This document shows positions 25,086-31,840 of a stretch of 40,934 nt of DNA, piece after piece (within the stretch, counting starts at the first letter, position 1; each line of letters starts with the position of its first letter). The DNA is from Lachnospiraceae bacterium (lineage in GTDB: Bacteria > Bacillota > Clostridia > Lachnospirales > Lachnospiraceae). The notes under the pieces were generated by a model. That model did not search any database, had not been told where the DNA came from, and was given only the letters and a program-made list of their open reading frames with translations. Made by a program: the position numbers and the translations under genes. Location of the stretch: assembly GCA_015057665.1 (NCBI GenBank), contig SVDY01000016.1, forward strand, positions 3,253 to 44,186. Direction: 5' to 3'.

Positions 25086-25156
25086 ATTGAACGCCCCTTT
25101 CTTTTGCCATCCGATCTACATTATTTATATTTATATTCATTCTCTTGATTATATCG

Positions 25157-25172
25157 GTTAGTTTTAACTAAC
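25157..25172. promoter_or_regulatory. Palindromic operator GTTAG-N6-CTAAC at the peptide promoter
   Basis: The two arms GTTAG and CTAAC are separated by six bases, extending to a 7-base perfect repeat GTTAGTT/AACTAAC on the minus strand. It begins 3 bases after the -10 element and so overlaps the start of transcription, where a bound repressor would block initiation. A second copy with equal spacing is at 8517-8532. Confidence 0.6.
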
Positions 25173-25175
25173 TTA

Positions 25176-25204
25176 ATAATACACTAATATTTCTATTTTG
25201 TCAA
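25176..25204 (-). promoter_or_regulatory. Consensus promoter of the peptide gene
   Basis: On the minus strand TTGACA (25199-25204), a 17-base spacer, TATTAT (25176-25181). A further TATAAT lies downstream at about 25149-25154. The -35 directly abuts the terminator of the alsT-like gene. Confidence 0.78.
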
Positions 25205-25242
25205 CAAAAAAAGAGGAATGATTCCTGTTTTCACTCCTCTTT
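25205..25242 (-). terminator. Terminator of the first alsT-like gene
   Basis: AAAGAGGA (25210-25217) pairs with TCCTCTTT (25235-25242); on the minus strand at least seven T follow. It lies right next to the -35 of the peptide promoter. Confidence 0.82.
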
Positions 25243-25251
25243 CTTATTATA

Positions 25252-26631
25252 TTAATTCCATCGTTCTTTTACAAGCTTTACAACTGTTCCGGAAAGCAGG
25301 AATAAAGCAATTAAGTTCGGAATGGCCATCAGACCGTTGAAGGTATCTGCAATGCCCCAGAGAAGTCCAAGATCCATTGTTGCACCAACAATTGCAACCA
25401 ATGAATATAATACCATGAAAGGTTTGATGAGCTTCTCGTTACCAAGATATTCAATCGCTCTCGCACCGTATAACCCCCATCCAAGGATAGTCGAGAATGC
25501 AAAACAGCACATTGCAACTGCGGTAAAAATAGTTACCCAGTTACCATATGTAGCAACGAATCCACTGATTGTAAGTTCAGCACCTGCCGCAACACCATAT
25601 TCAATGGAAACGCCGGAGCAAAGAATTATCATCGCTGTCAATGTACAGATAATGATCGTATCCATAAATACCTCGAATACGCCAAACACACCCTGTTCCA
25701 CAGGATCTTTTGTATCTGCAGTAGCATGAGCGATAGAACCTGTACCAAGACCAGCTTCATTTGAGAAAATACCACGGGATATACCGCGTCTCATACTAAT
25801 CAGGAAGCTTCCTACTACGCCGCCGGTAAATGCCGACGGATGAAAAGCCCCCTGAAAAATCATCCCAAATACAGCAGGTACATTCTTAATATTAAATACA
25901 ATCATACCAATACCAAGGATAATATAAAGTACAGCCATAAATGGAACCAGTTTTTCAGTAACTCTCCCGATTCTCTTAATTCCGCCGAGTAATACCATGG
26001 CAACTACAATCGCAATAATAATACCGACAATCAAGCTGACCAGCTTTGTGCCATCTGCATCGACTACATTGAAACTTGTAAGCGCAGAATTAATCGCCGC
26101 TGTAATAGTATTTACCTGTGTTGCATTACCTGTCCCAAATACAGTAAGCACACAGAATACTGCGTATGCTGTTGCCAGCCAGTGCCATTTTTTATTAAGA
26201 CCATTCTTGATATAATACATCGGACCGCCTACCCAGTCTCCATAAGCGTTCTTTTCACGATACTTCACTGCAAGAGTCACCTCTGCAAATTTGGTACACA
26301 TTCCAAGAAGGGCGGATATCCACATCCAGAAAACCGCTCCCGGACCGCCGATTGCAATGGCACCAGCAACACCGGCAATATTACCGGTTCCCACTGTAGC
26401 TGCAAGTGCAGTACAAACAGCCTGAAATGCTGTAATAGAGCCGGATTCCGCTTCTCCTTTTGAAAAAATCTTTCCAACTGTTGCTTTCATGGAGTATGGG
26501 AACTTACGAATCTGTACAAATCCGGTACGGATACTAAGAAGCAAACCAACACCGATGATACATACCATAGCCGGCACACCCCATACGAAATCATTGACAA
26601 TCCCGTTGATTTTTGAAATCATGTCTAACAT
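25252..26631 (-). CDS. alsT: Alanine/glycine:cation symporter family protein (AlsT/AgcS)
   Basis: A 459-residue sodium-coupled symporter of the AlsT/AgcS family, a LeuT-like fold with about ten to eleven helices. Landmarks: VWGVPAMVCIIGVGLLLSIRTGF near the start (split by helix), ALAATVGTGNIAGVAGAIAIGGPGAVFWMW (residues 70-100, in two stretches), RGISRGIFSNEAGLGTGSIAHATA and the C-terminal GIADTFNGLMAIPNLIALF. Expected substrate is alanine, glycine or glutamine with sodium. A paralogue lies at 31841-33250 on the opposite strand. The leader (26640-26730) has a promoter and a stable hairpin but no riboswitch aptamer I can recognise. TTAGGAGA precedes the start. Confidence 0.93.
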   Translation of the reverse strand: MLDMISKINGIVNDFVWGVPAMVCIIGVGLLLSIRTGFVQIRKFPYSMKATVGKIFSKGEAESGSITAFQAVCTALAATVGTGNIAGVAGAIAIGGPGAVFWMWISALLGMCTKFAEVTLAVKYREKNAYGDWVGGPMYYIKNGLNKKWHWLATAYAVFCVLTVFGTGNATQVNTITAAINSALTSFNVVDADGTKLVSLIVGIIIAIVVAMVLLGGIKRIGRVTEKLVPFMAVLYIILGIGMIVFNIKNVPAVFGMIFQGAFHPSAFTGGVVGSFLISMRRGISRGIFSNEAGLGTGSIAHATADTKDPVEQGVFGVFEVFMDTIIICTLTAMIILCSGVSIEYGVAAGAELTISGFVATYGNWVTIFTAVAMCCFAFSTILGWGLYGARAIEYLGNEKLIKPFMVLYSLVAIVGATMDLGLLWGIADTFNGLMAIPNLIALFLLSGTVVKLVKERWN

Positions 26632-26652
26632 ATACTTTTCTCCTAACTAACA

Positions 26653-26680
26653 ACTATCCGGGATACAGGACTCCCGGATA
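26653..26680 (-). other. Stable hairpin in the alsT leader
   Basis: CTATCCGGGA pairs with TCCCGGATAG (10 bp perfect) around an 8-base loop, in the 5' leader 22 bases before the start codon. There is no U-run, so it is not a classical terminator; it could affect translation or mRNA stability. Confidence 0.6.
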
Positions 26681-26696
26681 GCAAAATCTGTAAAAT

Positions 26697-26725
26697 ATTA
26701 TATCAAATCACTGGAAAGCAGTAAA
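26697..26725 (-). promoter_or_regulatory. Promoter of the first alsT-like gene
   Basis: On the minus strand TTTACT (26720-26725), a 17-base spacer, TATAAT (26697-26702). The -35 is one or two bases away from consensus; the -10 is perfect. Confidence 0.65.
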
Positions 26726-26732
26726 GTATTAT

Positions 26733-27890
26733 TTACATTGTTTTATCATTATCTCTTGCGTATTCCATCAATTCCCGTTCAGACTGAAGATCGCTAGGAT
26801 ATGGATACTTCAGCGCCATTTTTTCAAATTTTGCTTTTATCTTTTCTGCCTTCTTTGGTTGTCCATTGGCCAGAAGTTCCAAAGCGTATTCTGTTCTCAA
26901 AACAGACGGGAATGTCTTCATGGATTTCATAAATGATTTTAATTCTTTTGTCAGCATCTGCTCAAGAATTTCTTCTCTGTTCTCTCCAATCAGCTCAAGA
27001 TATATCCGGTCGCAGATCATCAGATTTCGGTGAATCCCTACAATACCAGAGTCAATGGACAACAGATGCTCCATTAAATTGTCTGCCTCTTCAAATCTCT
27101 TCTGATCCATGAGGCGGTTGGTAACAAATACTCCCTGTACTGCAATCATACTGTTCTTCATGTCTTCATCAGATGGAATCTTGAACCATTCTTCCGGCAT
27201 GTCTTTTAAACGGATTCCTTTTCTTGTCTCCCCATTCACTTTCATCTGAAACCAAAATGCATAGACCGCTTTCGGATCTCGTTTTAAAGAAAATGCATTA
27301 TATCCGTCATTATCTACAGTTCCAAGTCTCATCGGAATTCCGTTCATCACTGCAGATCCGATCCCAACCAGAACCATAATCATGAATACAGTGGATAGCA
27401 CGGTTACTTTCCCAATTAGAGCATACATTAGGAAACAGAGGAAACTGACAATCAGATTCATCATGGAACCTCCCAGATTATAAAGAACAACCGGAATTTT
27501 TCCACCCATCAAATCCGGAGGTGTCATCAGACACTGTCCTCCCGTTCCGGCAAGGGAAAATCTTTTTAACTTTAGTTTCCCTTCCTCCTGAATCCACATA
27601 AAACTTCCGATTCGAAAAGAGGTGAATTCATAACCGGTAAGGAGACCGAACACCAAATGACCTGCTTCGTGAATAATAATATGGAGCAATATGGAAAAAT
27701 ACATTGCCAGAATTAATCCTGGAACAGTCAACATCTTCTGTCCGAAAGTTCCTCCTGTTTCACCAGAGGATTCCATAAATCTGACTATGAGAATTCCACA
27801 TCCTGCACCAATCAGCATAAAAAACAGCATAGGAATCCATTGTTTCCAGTTCCATTTTTTCTTCAGTTTTTCTTTTGTATATTTCTTCAT
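26733..27890 (-). CDS. M50-type intramembrane metalloprotease with C-terminal helical repeats
   Basis: A 385-residue membrane protein of the site-2-protease (M50) family. The zinc motif HEAGH is at 74-78 (LLHIIIHEAGHLVFG) and the second metal motif is GTVDNDGYNAF (NDG 194-196, near the usual NPDG). There are about six membrane helices, then a soluble helical region from about residue 245 on, with repeats similar to tetratricopeptides. Such proteases cut membrane-bound anti-sigma factors or peptides; the substrate is unknown, but the sigma/DUF4179 pair elsewhere in the window could be a candidate. A GTG at 27899 is an alternative start; the ATG at 27890 is chosen, with CAGGTGA as a marginal ribosome binding site that includes that GTG. 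Confidence 0.88.
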   Translation of the reverse strand: MKKYTKEKLKKKWNWKQWIPMLFFMLIGAGCGILIVRFMESSGETGGTFGQKMLTVPGLILAMYFSILLHIIIHEAGHLVFGLLTGYEFTSFRIGSFMWIQEEGKLKLKRFSLAGTGGQCLMTPPDLMGGKIPVVLYNLGGSMMNLIVSFLCFLMYALIGKVTVLSTVFMIMVLVGIGSAVMNGIPMRLGTVDNDGYNAFSLKRDPKAVYAFWFQMKVNGETRKGIRLKDMPEEWFKIPSDEDMKNSMIAVQGVFVTNRLMDQKRFEEADNLMEHLLSIDSGIVGIHRNLMICDRIYLELIGENREEILEQMLTKELKSFMKSMKTFPSVLRTEYALELLANGQPKKAEKIKAKFEKMALKYPYPSDLQSERELMEYARDNDKTM

Positions 27891-27967
27891 ATGCGTCACC
27901 TGTCTGAATCATTTATATTTCTATTGATTTAATTTAAATCCCGCCTATCTTAATATCTACTGTTTTT

Positions 27968-28534
27968 CTACTCACGTACTATCAGCACATCTTCAATATA
28001 AGAAACAGGAACCATTTCCGTACACCAGACCTGATTATCGCTCACACCAAAAAGGTAACCGTCTTGATGCATCCGGCCGGCCGCAATTTTTAATACTACC
28101 GGCTTCTTCTTCCAGCGAAATGCAGACTGCCAGGCTTTTTCCACATCAGCCTGTGTATGTACTGCATGACGGCTCATTTTATTGACTGCACCGCTTGCCA
28201 TGATTTTTTCCCAAGCCTCAGTTGTTGTGCCATGATACACATATTCCGGTGGTTCCATCATGGTAAGCTCCGGTTCTACCCATGGAATGGAATGTCCTTG
28301 GCAGGCCTTAATCCTTGTTCCATCTTCATTGTACCGATAACGTCCTTTTTTGTCCTCTTTTACAATTTCACAAAGAAGCTGCCCGTCAATTTTATATTTT
28401 CCAGTTCTGTTAATTCCATCTATCAGTTCTTCAACCGAAACCCATCCATGTTTATCCATGGGAAGTCCCGCATCTTCCGGTTTATGTCTTAGTAAAAAAC
28501 TAAGATAGATAGAGAGCTTATCTGTTTTTGCCAT
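27968..28534 (-). CDS. kptA: RNA 2'-phosphotransferase (KptA/Tpt1)
   Basis: A 188-residue enzyme of the Tpt1/KptA family, which removes a 2'-phosphate from RNA in two steps using NAD+. Catalytic and binding residues are visible: R16-H17 (LLRHKPE), a KGRYRYNEDGTRIKACQGHS region (residues 63-82), HGTT at 101-104, and SRHAVH near 121-126. In eukaryotes it finishes tRNA splicing, but bacteria lack that pathway, so its physiological target here is not known. The ATG at 28534, after GGGAGAAG, is preferred over 28570, which would lie in the upstream gene. It follows the phosphodiesterase gene by 19 bases, indicating co-transcription. Confidence 0.92.
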   Translation of the reverse strand: MAKTDKLSIYLSFLLRHKPEDAGLPMDKHGWVSVEELIDGINRTGKYKIDGQLLCEIVKEDKKGRYRYNEDGTRIKACQGHSIPWVEPELTMMEPPEYVYHGTTTEAWEKIMASGAVNKMSRHAVHTQADVEKAWQSAFRWKKKPVVLKIAAGRMHQDGYLFGVSDNQVWCTEMVPVSYIEDVLIVRE

Positions 28535-28553
28535 AATGCTTCTCCCTTTTCTT

Positions 28554-29558
28554 TTATCTGTACTCGTCAAGTACGCTCTTAAGAAGTACAGGGTTATCCG
28601 TCATAATGCAGTCGCATCCAAGTTCAATCAGTTCTCTCATCTCATCTGGATCATTGATGGTCCAATACTGAACCGCAATATTTCTGCGATGTGCCCGTTT
28701 AATTAATGTCTCTTTGTTCAGAGCAATCTCGATTCCAAGATCATAACTTGTCGGAATCTGGAGACAGGCAAAATCGCTCTTGTCAAAAAAATTGACTTTC
28801 AGATACTGGGTCAGTACAAACTTGGCAGCAGTACCTGTTGGAGCTCCGCGAAGCAATTCAGGATACTTTGTCTTTAGTTCATCTTCAATCTCATCGTGGA
28901 AAGTTCCCACTACAATCTGATTTTTGTATTCCGGATAGGCATTTAATGTTTCATATAAGATTCTGCATGCCTCGTATCCTAATTCCTCCCCATTCTTAAT
29001 CTCTACAATAAAGAGAAGGTCCGGATTGGATTCGTAAAATTCTTCAAACAATTTATCAACAGTGGCAATCTGAAGACCGGCTGCTTCCACATCTGTTACA
29101 TCTTTATAGATTCTTTCGCCAGCTTCATTTTCAAAATAGTAGCCAAAGTTGTACTGTTCCAGTTCTGCCAGAGTCATGTCTTTGATAAAATGTCGGTTTT
29201 CTTCTGTTTCACAGAGTGCTTCCACCTCTTCCAAAGAAATATCTCCATTCACATTACAAGTCTCGTCAATATAAGAATCATGGTTGTATACAAGGTATCC
29301 GTCTTTAGTCAGATAAAGATCGCTTTCGATAATATGGATACCAATAGTATTTACCGCCTCACGGAATGCAAGCATAGTATTCTCCGGATTATTATCCCCT
29401 CCGCCTCTGTGGGCCGCAATCATAGGAAGGTCTCCTTTTTTCACTACAAAGGGATTATTTTCTACATTTTTCTTTGGAGGAATTACATTGATGACAACCA
29501 TAAATCCTATGATTATCAAAACAAGAATTCCAAGTATTTTTAAAACTATTTTTTTCAT
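28554..29558 (-). CDS. Glycerophosphodiester phosphodiesterase (membrane-anchored)
   Basis: A 334-residue enzyme of the GDPD family, which hydrolyses glycerophosphodiesters to glycerol 3-phosphate and an alcohol. The N-terminal helix (IVLKILGILVLIIIGFMVVI) predicts membrane anchoring with the catalytic domain outside. Key residues: H50-R51 in IAAHRGGG, E59 in PENT, E78/D80 in IESDLYLT, and H93 in YNHD. The C-terminal strands (AVQYWTINDPDEM and DCIMTDNP) fit the TIM-barrel. The ATG at 29558 follows AAGGAGAAGG; a longer frame from 29576 lacks a better site. It is first in the run GDPD-KptA-M50. It likely recycles phospholipid or teichoic-acid fragments outside the cell. Confidence 0.93.
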   Translation of the reverse strand: MKKIVLKILGILVLIIIGFMVVINVIPPKKNVENNPFVVKKGDLPMIAAHRGGGDNNPENTMLAFREAVNTIGIHIIESDLYLTKDGYLVYNHDSYIDETCNVNGDISLEEVEALCETEENRHFIKDMTLAELEQYNFGYYFENEAGERIYKDVTDVEAAGLQIATVDKLFEEFYESNPDLLFIVEIKNGEELGYEACRILYETLNAYPEYKNQIVVGTFHDEIEDELKTKYPELLRGAPTGTAAKFVLTQYLKVNFFDKSDFACLQIPTSYDLGIEIALNKETLIKRAHRRNIAVQYWTINDPDEMRELIELGCDCIMTDNPVLLKSVLDEYR

Positions 29559-29737
29559 CTGCCTTCTCCTTTTCAAAATTTACTGTCTTTATCATATTAC
29601 ATATACATAAGAATAGCAATCTGCCAATCTTGTTATACTATAGTAAAACCTCTTTCATGAAACTTATGCAGCAGATTTATCCACTTTCACCGACATCTCT
29701 CCCTCCCATCTTCCATTCATTTTAATCAGGAGGCTCT

Positions 29738-30658
29738 ATGTGTACAGCAATCACTTTACAAACCAAAGACCATTACTTCGGACGAAACCTTGACCTTGAA
29801 TATTCCTACCAGGAAACCGTCACAATCACGCCCAGAAATTATCCCTTCTATTTCCGTAAATCTTTCTCTTACCCGGCGCATCACGCCATTATCGGAATGG
29901 CTTACGTAAACAATGACTACCCCCTCTATTATGATGCAGTAAATGAAATGGGTCTTTCCATGGCAGGACTTCATTTCCCAGGCCATGCTGTTTATCTGCC
30001 TTCTAAAAAAGATATGGATAATATCGCCCCTTTTGAATTCATTCCCTGGGTGCTTGGCAAGTGTGCCTCTGTTATAGAAGCAAAAAAACTTATCCAACAT
30101 ACAAATCTGGTAAATGAGCCCTTTTCCAAAGACCTTCCCCTTACTCCCCTTCACTGGATTCTGTCAGACAGGGAATCTTCCATCGTGATAGAGCCTTTGG
30201 AACAAGGTCTTGTCATCCATGATAATCCTATCGGCATCCTGACCAACAGTCCCACATTCCAGGAACAATTATTAAGCCTTCAAAAAAATACTGCTCCCCA
30301 TGATTTTCTCCCCGGAGACTGGTCTTCCTCCTCCCGTTTTATCAAGGGTGCTTATGTGAAAGAACATTCTGTCTGTGAACCGGATGAAAGGGCAAGTGTG
30401 AACCAGTTTTTTCATCTCCTTGATACAGTTGCTTATCCTCGAGGATGCAGAGCAACTAAGAACAACCGGTATGAAATTACCGTCTATTCTTCCTGTTGTA
30501 ACATGGATAAAGGCATCTATTATTATAAGACATATGAAAACAGCCGGATTACAGGTGTGGATCTCTTTTTGGAAGATTTGGAGCAAAACAAATTGATTTC
30601 TTATCCTCTTACCACAGAAGAAAATTTTTCAATTCAAAACCAATCCTTATCAATTTAA
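29738..30658 (+). CDS. Choloylglycine hydrolase / penicillin V acylase family amidase
   Basis: A 306-residue Ntn hydrolase of the bile salt hydrolase family. The N-terminal Cys2 (MCTAITLQ) is the nucleophile after Met removal. R16 and D19 (FGRNLDLEYSY), N170 (ILTNSPTF) and an Arg in SSSRF (R200) match the active-site set. The position that is Asn82 in bile salt hydrolases (AGLNFP) is H79 here (AGLHFP), and a loop of about twenty residues before SSRF is shorter than in the Clostridium perfringens enzyme. I therefore call it a BSH/PVA-family amidase with uncertain substrate: bile salts, N-acyl amino acids or N-acyl lactones remain possible. The ribosome binding site is CAGGAGG. There is no signal peptide, so it acts in the cytoplasm. 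Confidence 0.88.
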   Translation: MCTAITLQTKDHYFGRNLDLEYSYQETVTITPRNYPFYFRKSFSYPAHHAIIGMAYVNNDYPLYYDAVNEMGLSMAGLHFPGHAVYLPSKKDMDNIAPFEFIPWVLGKCASVIEAKKLIQHTNLVNEPFSKDLPLTPLHWILSDRESSIVIEPLEQGLVIHDNPIGILTNSPTFQEQLLSLQKNTAPHDFLPGDWSSSSRFIKGAYVKEHSVCEPDERASVNQFFHLLDTVAYPRGCRATKNNRYEITVYSSCCNMDKGIYYYKTYENSRITGVDLFLEDLEQNKLISYPLTTEENFSIQNQSLSI

Positions 30659-30761
30659 CGGAAAAATGACAGAAGAAAAAGAAAATAATCTATTGCAACT
30701 TCCCCCCATCATGATACAATATCCCTTAAAGCAAAAAGATATTCATCAGAAGGAGACCTTC

Positions 30762-31334
30762 ATGGCAAAAGATTATTATAAGATTCCCATTGTTCTGGGA
30801 GAGAAAAATTTTAAAGACTACATCAAATTCGATGTTTTAACAAGACAAAAGCGATATAAAAAATCTCTGACACTGTTCCTGGCATTTTACATCTCAGCAA
30901 CCTTATGTTTCGCTTTACAGGACACAGTAGAGGTTGCTTTCGTCTTCGGAAGTATCTTCGTTGTTGCGGCCGTTTTTATTCCGACTAATTTCTTCCGCAC
31001 TTTCACCAACTCCATGAACGAGCAGACGAAGAAGATGAAACTTTCTCCTCCAAGAGAAGTGTATACTATTCATTTATCCAGCAGAAAGAACGGCATTTCC
31101 CTTGACTATCCGGACGAGAAAAAGATTGCCGCTGAATTTACCTGGCAGGATGCTTTAGGTGCATGGAAGACAAAGAATGCTATTTATCTCTATGTGACAG
31201 ACACTCAGGCACTTTTAATTCCTATGAACAACCCGACCCTTGACTATGACGGCATCTGGGGATTTATTAAATCCAATCTTCCACTGGATAAGCTTCATGA
31301 AGAGAACAGCAGATTTCCGTTTTTCATGAAATAA
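30762..31334 (+). CDS. YcxB-like membrane protein
   Basis: A 190-residue protein with two adjacent transmembrane helices near residues 33-70 (LTLFLAFYISATLCFAL and VEVAFVFGSIFVVAAVF) and a C-terminal beta-strand domain (TIHLSSRKNGISLDYP, AEFTWQDALGAWKTKNAIYLYVTDTQALLIP in two stretches). The arrangement and length match the YcxB-like family of Firmicutes, function unknown. The ATG at 30762 is chosen because AAGGAGA is 6 bases upstream; a longer frame from 30666 lacks a ribosome binding site. It is 103 bases downstream of the BSH/PVA gene and ends at a terminator. Confidence 0.75.
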   Translation: MAKDYYKIPIVLGEKNFKDYIKFDVLTRQKRYKKSLTLFLAFYISATLCFALQDTVEVAFVFGSIFVVAAVFIPTNFFRTFTNSMNEQTKKMKLSPPREVYTIHLSSRKNGISLDYPDEKKIAAEFTWQDALGAWKTKNAIYLYVTDTQALLIPMNNPTLDYDGIWGFIKSNLPLDKLHEENSRFPFFMK

Positions 31335-31354
31335 CATAATGAAAACAGCATGAC

Positions 31355-31386
31355 AAAAGCCGGCAGACACGCCGGCTTTTTATTAT
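31355..31386 (+). terminator. Intrinsic terminator after the YcxB-like gene
   Basis: AAAAGCCGGC (31355-31364) pairs with GCCGGCTTTT (31371-31380) around AGACAC, followed by T-rich sequence on the plus strand. A weaker U-run on the minus strand means it may also serve the 75-residue gene. Confidence 0.88.
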
Positions 31387-31410
31387 ATCCTTTTCAATTA
31401 TATCTTAGAA

Positions 31411-31638
31411 CTATTTCTTTCCGAATAATCCTTTTAATGCATCTGCCACATCACCAATCGCATCTACGGTAAGTTTTGCTTTTACACCATCAATAATTGG
31501 TTCAATCACATTGTCAGGCAGATCAATTCCAAGCACTTTTTCTAACACTTTCACAGGTTCTTTTTCGAACTGTGCCTTAATATCTTTGTTGCTTCCGATA
31601 AATTCTACAACCTGATCGATCATTTTTTTGAGATCCAT
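31411..31638 (-). CDS. Small acidic/helical protein of 75 residues
   Basis: A 75-residue cytoplasmic protein with no Cys. Residues 1-30 are helical (MIDQVVEFIGSNKDIKAQ), then VLEKVLGIDLPDNVIEPIID, a Pro-containing turn, and an amphipathic end (ADALKGLFGKK). The VLGIDLPDNV stretch is reminiscent of the leader peptides of NHLP/Nif11-type modified peptides, but there is no obvious core or modification enzyme beside it, so I do not call it a RiPP precursor. A very strong ribosome binding site (GGAGGAAAAACA) suggests high expression. Similar tiny proteins occur widely in Clostridia without assigned role. Confidence 0.72.
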   Translation of the reverse strand: MDLKKMIDQVVEFIGSNKDIKAQFEKEPVKVLEKVLGIDLPDNVIEPIIDGVKAKLTVDAIGDVADALKGLFGKK

Positions 31639-31840
31639 TGTTTTTCCTCCGTATTGTGTTTTTCTGAATTATATAACAAATGTTTCGTTTTGTATATCCC
31701 AAACTACACACAAACCCCACGTGCTTTCACACTTTGTCCTTTTATACTTTATCACATTAATTTTATAAAGAAAACACTTGCAAATGTTCACATAACCTAT
31801 TAGAATAGGAAACATAGTTTATTATGTGGAGGATACATAT

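Noticed and set aside
26641-26652. Third copy of the GTTAG...CTAAC operator in the alsT leader
   Set aside because: Only one half site (GTTAGTTAGG on the minus strand) is present and it merges with the ribosome binding site.
31680-31840. Glycine riboswitch before the second AlsT symporter
   Set aside because: No paired glycine-aptamer core is visible in the 160-base leader region.
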